DNA from: Sulfurovum sp. | GTDB lineage: Bacteria > Campylobacterota > Campylobacteria > Campylobacterales > Sulfurovaceae | NCBI GenBank assembly: GCA_011391015.1 | Contig: JAABRH010000002.1 | Location: 26,366-90,365, forward strand | Direction: 5' to 3' | DNA: 64,000 bases | Position numbers and translations under genes: made by a program | The notes under the pieces: generated by a model | Told to the model about the DNA's origin: nothing | What the model saw: only the letters and a program-made list of their open reading frames with translations | The model's database searches: none | Part shown: positions 34,381 to 46,051 of the stretch, piece after piece | Numbering within the stretch: the first letter of the stretch is position 1 | How the letters are laid out: every line of letters starts with the position of its first letter

Positions 34381-34811
34381 TACGCTTCCCCTTTGGATGG
34401 GCTTGTTTTGTCTTTTTTCTTAAAAGTGACCGTGTCATTTTTGGGCTCGATTTGTGTGGCGACTGACTCTGCTGTGCCATGTTCCTTTTGTTGTGCATAG
34501 GTTTGGGGTGACTCTGTGGAGATTTCGGTTTCGTAGGTGGTATTTGCAAAAGAGTCAAAGTCTATATTTTTAAAATTTTTGAGTTCATTGGTTGCCTCAT
34601 CAAGCTGTTTTTTGTAACTGAGTGCTTCTTCTTTGAGTTCTGCTATTTTCATCTCCTCTTCAAGCGAGCTTTTTGCTTCCCCAATCGTTTTTTTGACGCT
34701 TTTGATGAACTTCGCCATATCAACAAGCGCCGTAGGGAGCTTGTCCGGACCCAAAAAGAGAACAGCAATGATAGCGATAAGCAGTAATTCAGTAAAGCCG
34801 ATGCCAAACAT
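34380..34811 (-). CDS. tatB: Sec-independent protein translocase subunit TatB
   Basis: 143 residues: MFGIGFTELLLIAIIAVLFLGPDKLP is the single membrane helix and hinge, followed by an amphipathic helix and charged coiled coil, with a low-complexity K/T/S end. The length and pairing with tatC favour TatB over TatA. Confidence 0.9.
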   Translation of the reverse strand: MFGIGFTELLLIAIIAVLFLGPDKLPTALVDMAKFIKSVKKTIGEAKSSLEEEMKIAELKEEALSYKKQLDEATNELKNFKNIDFDSFANTTYETEISTESPQTYAQQKEHGTAESVATQIEPKNDTVTFKKKDKTSPSKGEA

Positions 34812-34849
34812 AGTTAGCCTTTGAGTAGTATTTGCTGTATTTTATCAAA

Positions 34850-35905
34850 TTATCCTAAAATGTAGAGCGCGAGTGCATCGCTGAGAAAGAAATTGGTATT
34901 GTGGTAATGTGTTGTATCACAGCGCAGTTTATTCTCTTTGCACAGATACTCCGCCTTTTGTCTCATTGACTCGTTAAGAAGCGTTTTTGCAATTCCCGTT
35001 GTACTTCGCAGCCCTAAAAATATCTTTTCTGTGAGCAGTTCATCCGGACTTAGATGTTCTTCTGTCGCATACAAAGGGTCTGCCACATAGGCTTCAATGC
35101 CAGTATGAGGATAAAAGCGTCTCTCTTTGAGAAATCCTACCGCACCTGCACCTGCACCGATATAGTCCTTGAGTTGCCAGTAACCTTGGTTATGCCTGCT
35201 TTGATAAGTGCCGAAATTGGAGATTTCATACGCTTTAAACCCCCTTTTTTCTATCTCCTGCGCGACATAAAAAGCAAGATTTTCATCTTCCTGCCTGACT
35301 TCCGGTGTGTGTGAAAACTTTGTACCGTCTTCTATCGTGAGTTCGTAGGCAGAGATATGGTCTATGGGCAAGGTAAATGCCTCATTGATGTCATGAAGGA
35401 GTAACGTTTTGGTATCACCTTGATAGTTGTAGATCAGATCCAGTGAAAGATGTTCAAACCCCAATTCTTTGGCATGGAGGATGGCTTCTTTGGCTTGCTC
35501 TGGGTTATGTGCGCGGTTGAGAGCTTTGAGTTTTTGGGCATTAAAGCTCTGCACACCAAAACTGACACGATTTACACCAAGATCCTTCATACCCGCCAGC
35601 CATGACCTGCTGGCTGAATTTGGGTTTGCTTCTGTGGTGATCTCTGTATTTTTCTTCAAATAAGGCCCAAGAAGGGTAAAAATGGGTGCGTAGAGTTCAG
35701 GTGAAACCGTCGAAGGGGTGCCACCACCGATGAACAATGTCTCGATGCTCTGGGGTGTTGCGCCAAAGCGTTCCAGTTCAAATGCAAGCTGTTTGTACAG
35801 CGCTTCCATGTAGCGGCTTTGGGTGTCAAATTTGTCCACATAGGTATTAAAACTACAGTAGTGACATTTTGAATCGCAGTAAGGGATGTGGATGTAGGCT
35901 AACAA
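34850..35905 (-). CDS. hemW: radical SAM HemW-like coproporphyrinogen dehydrogenase family protein
   Basis: 351 residues. The radical SAM cluster motif is HIPYCDSKCHYCSF (CxxxCxxC, about residues 9-16), followed by FIGGGTPS and FGVQSFNAQKL. At this length, without the N-terminal extension of HemN, it belongs to HemW, a haem chaperone, not the oxygen-independent HemN. Its position beside rppH and lysC matches Helicobacter (HP1226 near HP1228-HP1232). Confidence 0.92.
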   Translation of the reverse strand: MLAYIHIPYCDSKCHYCSFNTYVDKFDTQSRYMEALYKQLAFELERFGATPQSIETLFIGGGTPSTVSPELYAPIFTLLGPYLKKNTEITTEANPNSASRSWLAGMKDLGVNRVSFGVQSFNAQKLKALNRAHNPEQAKEAILHAKELGFEHLSLDLIYNYQGDTKTLLLHDINEAFTLPIDHISAYELTIEDGTKFSHTPEVRQEDENLAFYVAQEIEKRGFKAYEISNFGTYQSRHNQGYWQLKDYIGAGAGAVGFLKERRFYPHTGIEAYVADPLYATEEHLSPDELLTEKIFLGLRSTTGIAKTLLNESMRQKAEYLCKENKLRCDTTHYHNTNFFLSDALALYILG

Positions 35906-35998
35906 ATCATTTTCTCGCTTTTTCGGATGGTTTCAAATGATTATAACCACATTTTTGGTAGAATAATACTAGAAAAAAATATATATAGTTTGATTGAA

Positions 35999-36484
35999 AT
36001 GAGTAAAAGTATGCAAGCAAAAAAGACCTATAGGCCAAATGTTGCAGCTGTGATACTCTCTTCCAAATATCCAGATAAGTGTGAGTTTTTTGTTGCGCAC
36101 AGGAGTGATATTAAGAATGCGTGGCAGTTTCCGCAAGGGGGCATCGATGAAGGTGAAACACCCAGAGAAGCCCTGAAGCGGGAATTGCTTGAAGAGATAG
36201 GTTGTAATCATGTAGAAGTGTTGGGAGAGTTTCCCGAATGGATAACGTACGACTTTCCTAAAAACTCGCGAGGCAAAACTTATCCGTATGACGGACAGAC
36301 GCAAAAGTATTTTCTGGTGCGCCTCAAAGAGAGTGCCACTATCAATCTGGAAGCGTATGACATCCCAGAGTTTGAAGAGTATGCTTTTGTAGAGTATGAA
36401 GAGTTGTTTAAAAAAGTCACCTACTTTAAACGAAAAGTCTATCGCAGAGTGATTGACTATTTTAAAGAAGAAGGTTTAATTTAA
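35999..36484 (+). CDS. rppH: RNA pyrophosphohydrolase, Nudix family
   Basis: 161 residues from ATG 35999. The Nudix box is GGIDEGETPREALKRELLEE, with YRPNVAAVILS before and WQFPQGG leading in. Removes 5' pyrophosphate from mRNA or hydrolyses Ap4A (NudA in Helicobacter). The frame is open from 35927, but the conserved part begins at YRPNVAAVI, so ATG 35999 or 36011 are more likely. Divergent from hemW. Confidence 0.9.
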   Translation: MSKSMQAKKTYRPNVAAVILSSKYPDKCEFFVAHRSDIKNAWQFPQGGIDEGETPREALKRELLEEIGCNHVEVLGEFPEWITYDFPKNSRGKTYPYDGQTQKYFLVRLKESATINLEAYDIPEFEEYAFVEYEELFKKVTYFKRKVYRRVIDYFKEEGLI

Positions 36485-36487
36485 ACT

Positions 36488-36662
36488 GTTCCAGTGACAA
36501 CGTAGTTTTGTGGGTTTTACCCATAAAACGTTATAATTCAATAGTTAAAACGGTGCACAGAAAAGCTGCGACTAGTCGCATGAGCCTCCTGCTGAAGCAG
36601 TCCCAGTGACTACGCAGCTTTTTGGGCTTGCCCAATAAAGCGTTATATTAAATAAAAAAGGT
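36488..36662 (+). repeat. duplicated hairpin/-10 module in the lysC leader
   Basis: Two ~63-bp copies (36488-36550 and 36600-36662) align without gaps at a 112-bp offset. Each has CAGTGAC, a hairpin (AACG..GGG/CCC..CGTT and ACGC..GGG/CCC..GCGT) and a -10-like box at the same place (TATAAT 36532, TATATT 36644). Between them lies a 14-bp perfect palindrome TGCGACTAGTCGCA (36567-36580) and a 15-bp stem AAAAGCTGCG/CGCAGCTTTT plus TAGTC/GACTA ending in T's. That stem shares bases with the copy-2 hairpin, so the two folds exclude each other. Confidence 0.6.
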
Positions 36663-36669
36663 TAGAGAG

Positions 36670-37875
36670 ATGTTGGTTGTACATAAGTATGGCGGTACAA
36701 GTGTTGGCGATCTGGAACGTATTGAGAACGTTGCCAATCGTGTGATAAAAGCAAGAGAAGCGGGTCAGGATATCGTGGTAGTGGTCTCAGCCATGAGCGG
36801 TGAGACTAATAAACTGATAAGCTTTGCAGAGCATTTTACGCTAACACCAGCCAAAAAAGAGATGGATATGCTTTTGAGTTCGGGTGAAAGAGTCACCGCA
36901 GCACTGCTTTCTATTGCCTTGCAGGCAAAAGGGTTTGATGCGGTTGCCATGTCGGGACGTCAAGCGGGTATCGTCACCGATGATGTTCATACGTATGCAC
37001 GGATTGAGTCGATTGATCCTTCTGCGATGCTTTCTGCGATTCAAGAAGGTAAAATCGTCATTGTGGCAGGATTTCAAGGCATTAACAAAGACGGTTCGGT
37101 CACGACGCTTGGTCGAGGTGGTTCTGACCTTTCTGCGGTTGCTCTAGCCGGTGCACTAAAAGCAGATCAGTGTGAGATTTACTCCGATGTAGATGGTATC
37201 TACACTACTGATCCGCGCATAGAGCCAAAAGCAAAGAAACTCGATACTATCTCGTATGATGAAATGCTTGAGCTTTCATCACTTGGGGCAAAAGTGTTGC
37301 AGAACCGTTCAGTAGAGTTGGCAAAAAAGTTAAACATAAAGCTCTATGCAAAAAGCAGTTTTTCAGATAACGAAGGTACATTGATAACAGAGGAGAGTGA
37401 AAATATGGAAGAGGTATTGGTATCGGGTGTAGTACTCGATAAAAATCAGGCAAGAGTAACCCTTAGAGGCGTTTCAGATAGACCGGGTATCGCGGCTGAG
37501 ATCTTTACAATGTTGGCACAGGAGCATATCAATGTTGATATGATAATCCAAAACGTGGGCACTGATGGTACCACCAACCTTGGGTTTACCGTGCCTCAAA
37601 GCGAACATCTCAATGCCAAGAGAGTTATGGAGAGTTTTGATCATGATATTCAGGGTATGGATGTTGACGGGCATGTGTGCAAAGTCTCTGTTGTCGGTGT
37701 AGGGATGAAGTCTCACTCAGGTGTAGCAGCTACGGCATTTTCTGCCTTGGCAAAAAACGGCATCAACATACAGATGATATCGACTTCAGAGATCAAAGTC
37801 TCTATGGTGATAGACGAGCAGTATGGAGAGCTAGCCATACGTGCACTTCATGATGCTTACGAGCTAGACAAATAA
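36670..37875 (+). CDS. lysC: aspartate kinase
   Basis: 401 residues. The kinase domain begins VVHKYGGTSVGDLERI and has TTLGRGGSDLSAVALA (about residues 147-162). Two C-terminal ACT domains (ARVTLRGVSDRPGIAAEIF, VSVVGVGMKSHSGVAA) bind lysine or threonine feedback inhibitors. First step toward lysine, threonine and methionine. The leader at 36488-36662 and gene order (rppH upstream, hobA-holB-folP downstream) match other Campylobacterota. Confidence 0.96.
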   Translation: MLVVHKYGGTSVGDLERIENVANRVIKAREAGQDIVVVVSAMSGETNKLISFAEHFTLTPAKKEMDMLLSSGERVTAALLSIALQAKGFDAVAMSGRQAGIVTDDVHTYARIESIDPSAMLSAIQEGKIVIVAGFQGINKDGSVTTLGRGGSDLSAVALAGALKADQCEIYSDVDGIYTTDPRIEPKAKKLDTISYDEMLELSSLGAKVLQNRSVELAKKLNIKLYAKSSFSDNEGTLITEESENMEEVLVSGVVLDKNQARVTLRGVSDRPGIAAEIFTMLAQEHINVDMIIQNVGTDGTTNLGFTVPQSEHLNAKRVMESFDHDIQGMDVDGHVCKVSVVGVGMKSHSGVAATAFSALAKNGINIQMISTSEIKVSMVIDEQYGELAIRALHDAYELDK

Positions 37876-37879
37876 AGCG

Positions 37880-38428
37880 ATGAAACAATTTCTAAAGTGG
37901 ACACTTGAGAACATACGTGAGGAAGATTCTTCTTTTTCATGGATGGAGGAGTACCGTTACGAGTGGGCCCCTTTAGCAAAAAGTGCCATCTCTCAAAGCA
38001 TTGAAGGTAAAACAGCTTTGATTGTGACCGATGAAGCCCATGAGTGGTTTGCCAAATATATCGTGACGCACATCAATGATGTCAAGAAAAACAGGCCGCT
38101 TTTGCCTTTTTATTTGCTTCATAACTGTTTCCCCTCTTTGCATCTCATGAAATCTACTCAGGAGTTGCAACTTGTTGAAGATATGCTTGATATCTCGTAT
38201 CCCAATGGATATTATATCTGGTATATCGGAAGAGGAGACCACCCCTATACCAAAATGGCGTATCGTAATGATGACAGTTTTCTGTGGATTATGGATGAAG
38301 AGGTGCAAAACAGTTTTGCCCTTCGTAGTAGCGACAAGCAGCTCGATATCAAACTCCTACAACTTTTTAAACTTTTTGACAATACTCTTTCTGCCGCACT
38401 TTTTGGTGACTTAGATTTCGAATCATGA
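37880..38428 (+). CDS. hobA: HobA, DnaA-binding initiation protein
   Basis: 182 residues: FLKWTLENIREEDSSFSWMEEYRYEW at the N-terminus and central PFYLLHNCFPSLHL are HobA sequence. It forms a tetramer that organises DnaA at oriC, the functional analogue of DiaA. It lies between lysC and holB as in H. pylori (HP1229-HP1231). It marks the genome as Campylobacterota. Overlaps holB by 4 nt. Confidence 0.9.
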   Translation: MKQFLKWTLENIREEDSSFSWMEEYRYEWAPLAKSAISQSIEGKTALIVTDEAHEWFAKYIVTHINDVKKNRPLLPFYLLHNCFPSLHLMKSTQELQLVEDMLDISYPNGYYIWYIGRGDHPYTKMAYRNDDSFLWIMDEEVQNSFALRSSDKQLDIKLLQLFKLFDNTLSAALFGDLDFES

Positions 38429-39117
38429 CCCTGCACAGTCAAGTTATTATTAGTGTAGAGATTGAAAAAACGATTGCATCACTTGAGGCACTGCGAAGTA
38501 ATGAGAGTATCATCGAGATTCTCTCACCCAGTCTCCTTTCTGAACCATCCAGTGATGAGTCGCAGGAAAGCTGTCCGTCTTATGTTCACAGGATTGTGAC
38601 AGAAAAAGAGACATTTTCTGTGGATGATGCAAGGCTTGCAGTTGAAAAAGCCTACATGGCAAGCGAAGAGGTCACGGTCATCATCCTTGCTGCAAATGCT
38701 TTTTCTTCTGTTGTTCAAAACAAGCTGCTCAAAGTGCTTGAAGAGCCTCCACCCAAAAAAGAGTTCATCCTCATCACGCCGCATAAGGCAACCATACTCG
38801 ATACCATTCGTTCGCGTTTGCCTGTCGTCGTGTTGGTAGAACACAAAACCCAAGCAGTAGGGGAGTTAAATGTATCGGGGCTCTCATTGGGTACGGTATA
38901 CGCTTTTGTTCAAACACACAAGCGTACCGATGCCAAAGCGATGAAATTGGTGGTTGAAACTATTGGAAAAGAGGCTATGGCATCACAGCAGTTTGACTTG
39001 GATGAAAAAACGCTGAATCTTTTTTCGCAGGCGTTTATGGCTTTGGATGTAGGTTCTCCACCTACGTTTGTGCTCACTACGTTGCTACTCAAACTGCTGG
39101 CAAGAAAAAACCGCTAA
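38425..39117 (+). CDS. holB: DNA polymerase III subunit delta-prime
   Basis: 230 residues, shorter than enteric delta-prime. AANAFSSVVQNKLLKVLEEPPPKKEFILIT and ATILDTIRSRLPVV match the delta-prime pattern of LLKxLEEP then I-RSR (SRC-like motif). Clamp loader subunit. The first residues lack a P-loop, as in delta-prime. Upstream hobA is also a replication gene. Confidence 0.85.
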   Translation: MTLHSQVIISVEIEKTIASLEALRSNESIIEILSPSLLSEPSSDESQESCPSYVHRIVTEKETFSVDDARLAVEKAYMASEEVTVIILAANAFSSVVQNKLLKVLEEPPPKKEFILITPHKATILDTIRSRLPVVVLVEHKTQAVGELNVSGLSLGTVYAFVQTHKRTDAKAMKLVVETIGKEAMASQQFDLDEKTLNLFSQAFMALDVGSPPTFVLTTLLLKLLARKNR

Positions 39118-39138
39118 AAGAGCCAAGGAGCGTCTCGC

Positions 39139-40278
39139 ATGTATCTGTATCAACTTGGAAATATCTCGGATAAAAAAGCTGTACTCAAGAGTTTGGGTGT
39201 TGAGAGTGGCGGGGTGAGTATTATGGCAAAGAAGATGCAGACGCTTTGTTTTTTGATCAAAGATCTTAAAACACCTGCAGCCAATATACTTAAGCAGGAT
39301 GCGTTGAGTATCGGTGCAGACTTAGCTGTGCCTTCGGGGGTGATACTCTGTGAAAAGCCCAGTTATGACTGTCTTTTGATGGGAACACGAAAACAGATAG
39401 AGATACTCAGTAAAAAAGAGTTGGCGCAGCCTTTTGGTCTCAAAACGCTTGCAATGGAGCTCAAAAAACATCTGCATATTCCACACTTCCGAGCACGTAT
39501 TATGGGTATCATCAATGCTAATGATGACAGTTTTTACGCAGCAAGCCGTTTTGTTGCCAGTGATGCTGTGGTGCAAATCAAGCAGATGATACACGACGGT
39601 GCAGATATCATAGATATCGGTGCAGTCTCATCCCGTCCTGGGGCAGCAGAAGTGAGCCAAGAGGCGGAGATGGTGCGAATGAAGTCTATTTGTGACGTGA
39701 TTAAGGCTGAGAGCTTACATGAAAATACAGTGTTTTCTGTCGATAGTACCACACCTTTGGTAGTAGAGTATGCACTACAAAGCGGTTTTAGGTTCATCAA
39801 TGACATCAGCGGTGCCGGTAATACTGCTCTCATCGAACTTGCAGTCAAATATGATGCAAAACTTTGCATCATGCACATGCAAGGTACACCCCAAACTATG
39901 CAGGTTGCGCCACAGTACGAAGATGTCGTAGTGGAGGTTAGTCAGTTTTTTGAGGAGCGCATTGCCAGATGTGAAGCTTTGGGGTTGGCTCGAGAAAACA
40001 TCATCCTCGATGTAGGATTGGGGTTTGGCAAAACACTGGAGCATAACCTGACACTTATCAAACATTTGGCACATTTTAGAGTATTTGGCTGTGAAGTACT
40101 TGTAGGTGCGAGCAGAAAATCAATGATCGATAAAATCATCCCCACGCCCGTAGAAGAGCGTCTGGCAGGCACATTGGCATTGCATCTAAAAGCGACCGAA
40201 AACGGCGCGAGTATTGTGCGTTGTCATGATGTCAAAGAACATAAACAGGCATTGGCTGTTTATGATGCGATGAAGTAG
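39139..40278 (+). CDS. folP: dihydropteroate synthase
   Basis: 379 residues: an N-terminal extension of about 115 residues of unknown role, normal for Campylobacterota, then the TIM barrel with RIMGIINANDDSFY, DIGAVSSRPGA, FINDISGAG, MHMQGTPQTM and VGASRKSMI. Condenses p-aminobenzoate with dihydropterin pyrophosphate in folate synthesis. Confidence 0.94.
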   Translation: MYLYQLGNISDKKAVLKSLGVESGGVSIMAKKMQTLCFLIKDLKTPAANILKQDALSIGADLAVPSGVILCEKPSYDCLLMGTRKQIEILSKKELAQPFGLKTLAMELKKHLHIPHFRARIMGIINANDDSFYAASRFVASDAVVQIKQMIHDGADIIDIGAVSSRPGAAEVSQEAEMVRMKSICDVIKAESLHENTVFSVDSTTPLVVEYALQSGFRFINDISGAGNTALIELAVKYDAKLCIMHMQGTPQTMQVAPQYEDVVVEVSQFFEERIARCEALGLARENIILDVGLGFGKTLEHNLTLIKHLAHFRVFGCEVLVGASRKSMIDKIIPTPVEERLAGTLALHLKATENGASIVRCHDVKEHKQALAVYDAMK

Positions 40279-40282
40279 TTGT

Positions 40283-42873
<2,591 letters not shown>

Positions 42874-42955
42874 AAAAATAAAACCTATCAAGAGATGGTA
42901 AACAATTTTCCTGATATTGCAACAACAACACTATAAATTACAAAAAGGAATAACA

Positions 42956-43345
42956 ATGAATCCATTTGAGACAGAAGGTGCGTTTAGTTGGTTTGAATTG
43001 ATGACAAGTGATGTAGACGAAGCTAAAAATTTTTATGGTGAAGTTTTTGGCTGGAATTTTAAAATGGCAGACCATGTAGATATGCCCTATACTTTGGTTA
43101 CGGTTGAGGGACAAGAGATAGCCGGGATGATGGATCTAAAGCATTGCGGCGATGAAAAAATCCCACCTCATTGGGGTAACTATGTTACAGTCAAAGAGAT
43201 TGAAGCTACTGTTGCAAAGGTCAAAGAACTTGGTGGCACTGTTATTGTTGAGATTACGCCTATTCCAAAAGTTGGTGATTTTGCCGTGATTCAAGACCCT
43301 CAAGGTGCGATTATCTCTATCATCGAGTATAAGCTGGGGTGTTAG
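42956..43345 (+). CDS. VOC-superfamily protein (glyoxalase/bleomycin-resistance fold)
   Basis: 129 residues. GAFSWFELMTSDVDEAKNFYGEVFGWNF opens the fold, and PPHWGNYVTVKEIEATVAKVKELGG and FAVIQDPQGAIISI give the second half. The first conserved metal ligand His is not evident at the usual place, so the activity is uncertain. ATG 42956 is preceded by AAAGGAATAAC; an upstream in-frame ATG at 42917 has no ribosome-binding site. Confidence 0.8.
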   Translation: MNPFETEGAFSWFELMTSDVDEAKNFYGEVFGWNFKMADHVDMPYTLVTVEGQEIAGMMDLKHCGDEKIPPHWGNYVTVKEIEATVAKVKELGGTVIVEITPIPKVGDFAVIQDPQGAIISIIEYKLGC

Positions 43346-43356
43346 AGTTTAAAAAA

Positions 43357-43734
43357 ATGATGACTTCAGTATTTGAAGCCTACCTATCAAACCAGCCTGA
43401 GCGTGTAAAAGAAGCGTTAATAACGCTACGAGAAGCAATCTTAGAGGCTGCTCCGCATGCCGCAGAGTCCATCAACTATGGTATCCCTGCCTTTGCTTTG
43501 TGTGAAGGTGGCAAAAGGGATAAGCAGATTTTGATAGCAGGATACAAAAATCATATCGGATTTTACCCTCATCCTGATACAATCGAAGCTTTTTTAGAGG
43601 ATTTGCACGAGTATAAATTTGCCAAAGGCTCTGTACAGTTTCCGCTAAGTAAACCCATTCCCAAAGAACTTGTGATGAAAATGGTAAAATATCGATATAA
43701 ACAAATCATGGATAAGATGAAGGAAGAAGTGTGA
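43357..43734 (+). CDS. DUF1801 family protein
   Basis: About 125 residues. ALITLREAILEAAPHAAESINYGIPAFAL, IAGYKNHIGFYPHPD and KGSVQFPLSKPIPKELVMKMVKYR match DUF1801 (YdhG-like, sometimes called iron chaperone from one structure). The role is not settled. The start could be GTG 43339 or ATG 43357; I list the latter. The 3' end overlaps tlyA by 4 nt. Confidence 0.75.
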   Translation: MMTSVFEAYLSNQPERVKEALITLREAILEAAPHAAESINYGIPAFALCEGGKRDKQILIAGYKNHIGFYPHPDTIEAFLEDLHEYKFAKGSVQFPLSKPIPKELVMKMVKYRYKQIMDKMKEEV

Positions 43735-44450
43735 GACTAGACAAATACCTCATGGATGAGGGTTACTTTGAGAGCCGTAACCGTGCGCATGAAGCAATAA
43801 AGGCGGGGCAGGTGAAGGTAGATGGCAAGGTCGCCAAACCTTCAGCGAAGATAGATGAAAACACGCTGGTTGAGGTAGAGGATGCGAAGTTCTATGCCTC
43901 CCGTGCCGCACGTAAACTTGAGCATTTTTTGGCAGGTTACGGACTCGAGATACAGGGCAAAAGAGCTTTGGATATCGGCTCCAGTACCGGCGGGTTTGCC
44001 CAAATATTGCTTGAAGGTAACGTGGCTTCACTTAGCTGCGTGGATGTGGGTAAAGACCAACTGCATATCTCCTTGCGGGACAATCCAAAACTCTCACTAT
44101 TTGAAGAGACGGATATTCGTATCTTTGAAGGTAAAGAAGCGTTTGAACTCATCACCTGTGATGTCTCGTTCATCTCGGTACTGCAGATCAGTAATGCAAT
44201 TGACAGATTGAGTAAGGAGGGGACAGATATCATCATCCTCTATAAGCCTCAGTTTGAAGTGGGTAGAGAGGCCAAAAGGGATGCAAAGGGTGTGGTGCAG
44301 GATAAAGATGCCATCGCGAGACGCAAAGAGGCGTTTGAAGCTGAGGCGGTAAAGCTGGGATGGAAGCTTATGTATCAGAGACTCTCGCAGATTCAGGGTA
44401 AAGAGGGAAATCAGGAATACCTGTACCATTTTGTAAAGAGTGAGCGCTAA
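43731..44450 (+). CDS. tlyA: TlyA-family rRNA 2'-O-methyltransferase
   Basis: 239 residues. An N-terminal S4 RNA-binding domain (MRLDKYLMDEGYFESRNRAHEAIKAGQVKVDGK) is joined to an FtsJ-like methyltransferase (ALDIGSSTGGFAQILLEG; ITCDVSFISVLQ; YKPQFEVGRE). Members modify 16S/23S rRNA at capreomycin-relevant cytidines and affect motility in Campylobacter. GTG start overlaps the previous gene. Confidence 0.9.
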   Translation: MRLDKYLMDEGYFESRNRAHEAIKAGQVKVDGKVAKPSAKIDENTLVEVEDAKFYASRAARKLEHFLAGYGLEIQGKRALDIGSSTGGFAQILLEGNVASLSCVDVGKDQLHISLRDNPKLSLFEETDIRIFEGKEAFELITCDVSFISVLQISNAIDRLSKEGTDIIILYKPQFEVGREAKRDAKGVVQDKDAIARRKEAFEAEAVKLGWKLMYQRLSQIQGKEGNQEYLYHFVKSER

Positions 44451-45287
44451 ATGGCTTTTGGACATCCCATAAAATCCATTGCTATCGGATCGTTTGATGG
44501 TATCCATCTTGGACACAAGGAACTGCTTAACAGGGTAGATGCCGCTGTCATCATCGAGCGAAACAGCGGATATCTGACTCCCGGGTACAAACGCTCACTC
44601 TATACTGACAAGATATGTTGCTTTTACCATTTTGACAACATAAAAGGACTTACTCCTCTTGAGTTTGTGGCTAAGCTGCAAACAGATTTTCCTTCGCTTG
44701 AGCGTATTGTAGTTGGGTATGATTTTCATTTTGGTAAAGGCAAAGCAGGCAATGCACAGCTGCTTCGCTCACTTTGCGTAAAGGAGATTATTATCGTTGA
44801 ACAAGTGACGTGCGAGGGGATTGCTGTACATTCGCGGACTATCAAAACGTTTTTAAAAGAAGGCAATATCGTCATGGCAAATAAACTTCTTGGCAGAGCG
44901 TATGTCATAGAGGGTGAGGTTGTTCGGGGACAAGGCTTGGGCAAAAAAGAACTTGTCCCTACGATTAATCTCAAAACAGAAGCCTATCAGCTTCCGCTTG
45001 AAGGTGTGTATGCAACACGTACTTGTATAGAAGGAGTATGGTTTGATTCTGTCAGTTTTTTAGGGCACCGTGTGACTACCGATGATTCTTTTGCTGTAGA
45101 GACACATATTTTAGACAAGGATATTCCTATGATTAAAGGCACAATCATAGTACAATTTATAGATTTTGTGCGTCAAAATATGAAATTTGATTCTCTTGAA
45201 GGCTTGAAAAAGCAAATCCAAGAGGACATTGGTCAAACAAAACAGATACTGCAATCTGTGCACCTCATGGAGTCATCAACAAGGTAA
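44451..45287 (+). CDS. ribF: bifunctional riboflavin kinase/FAD synthetase
   Basis: 278 residues. The FAD synthetase nucleotidyltransferase motif is AIGSFDGIHLGHKELL (about residues 11-26), with VVGYDFHFGKGKAG; the riboflavin kinase part has GRAYVIEGEVVRGQGLGK and VPTINL. Makes FMN and FAD. The ATG follows tlyA with no gap. Convergent with the ankyrin gene. Confidence 0.93.
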   Translation: MAFGHPIKSIAIGSFDGIHLGHKELLNRVDAAVIIERNSGYLTPGYKRSLYTDKICCFYHFDNIKGLTPLEFVAKLQTDFPSLERIVVGYDFHFGKGKAGNAQLLRSLCVKEIIIVEQVTCEGIAVHSRTIKTFLKEGNIVMANKLLGRAYVIEGEVVRGQGLGKKELVPTINLKTEAYQLPLEGVYATRTCIEGVWFDSVSFLGHRVTTDDSFAVETHILDKDIPMIKGTIIVQFIDFVRQNMKFDSLEGLKKQIQEDIGQTKQILQSVHLMESSTR

Positions 45288-45299
45288 AGGAAGTGTTGC

Positions 45300-45713
45300 T
45301 TAATGTCTCTTGCGCAGATAGGCATTCATCTCTTTCCTGCCTAATCGTTTTGCGTATTCTAGGAGGCTTTCTTGTTTGTAATGCACATTCAAATTTGTGC
45401 CTTGTTCTGCTAGATATGCAAGGATTTCAAGATTGTTGGTGTCAATGGCGAAAAACGCTGCATTTTTACCGTCTGCTGTGACTTCAAGTGCACATCCATA
45501 ATAGAGCAAAATCTTTACATTTTGTATATTTTGATGAAACATAGCCCAATAGAGGACTGTGTTTCCAAAGCGGTCTTTTTGGTGTACGTCTATACTATCC
45601 ATAAATGCAGGATTTAACGGTCCATTGTGTTGAACTGTATGCATAAAATCATAGATATGGACGGGTTGTTTTATGGTTTTTTTAAGTGACTGTTGTGGTA
45701 TTCTCGCTGTCAT
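45300..45713 (-). CDS. ankyrin-repeat protein
   Basis: 137 residues, two to three ankyrin repeats: DRFGNTVLYWAMFHQNIQNVKILLYYGC, then DGKNAAFFAIDTNNLEILAYLAEQG. No signal peptide. ATG 45713 overlaps the stop of the DUF2325 gene (ATGA), so it was translated as the second gene of that operon. The IS insertion upstream probably reduces its expression. Likely protein-interaction role, partner unknown. Confidence 0.78.
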   Translation of the reverse strand: MTARIPQQSLKKTIKQPVHIYDFMHTVQHNGPLNPAFMDSIDVHQKDRFGNTVLYWAMFHQNIQNVKILLYYGCALEVTADGKNAAFFAIDTNNLEILAYLAEQGTNLNVHYKQESLLEYAKRLGRKEMNAYLRKRH

Positions 45714-46051
45714 TGTCCGCTCCTGTTGTAGCAATTGAGATAATGTTTGCACTGTTTACAAATCTCGCTCTCTTCATCCAATTCTGACACTACCTTGAGA
45801 AAATCCTCTCTTAGACATTGTGTACTTCTGGTGGTATAGATGATAGGGATTGATTTTGATTCGGCTTCAGCTCTGTAGTGTTTCATAGAGTTGTGGTTGA
45901 GGAAATTGGTTAGCATCACGACGATGTTCACACCCGCTGGAATGGGCTTGTCTTGTTTTCTACCACATTTTTGATTGCGTGCAGCCCAGTGTAAAATGTT
46001 TGGGACACCCAAGTCATAAAGCAACTCTTTGAGAGGGTCTATCCTGTCTCC
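45710..46051 (-). pseudogene. DUF2325 gene, 3' part, split from its start by an IS remnant
   Basis: The frame from about 46051 reads GDRIDPLKELLYDLG, then IPAGVNIVVMLTNFLNHNSM, YRAEAESKSIPIIYTTRS and a C-terminal cluster CKQCKHYLNC. This is the DUF2325 pattern, but without its first ~7 residues. Those are found at 46340-46323 on the same strand (MSVLIL after AAGGATGTGAA). Between them lies a ~266-bp IS605-type remnant. The frame extending to 46099 only adds IS-derived codons. Function lost or altered by insertion. Confidence 0.85.

Noticed and set aside
36488..36662. A lysine riboswitch before lysC
   Set aside because: None of the conserved junction sequences I know for that class are present; the structure is a duplicated hairpin instead.
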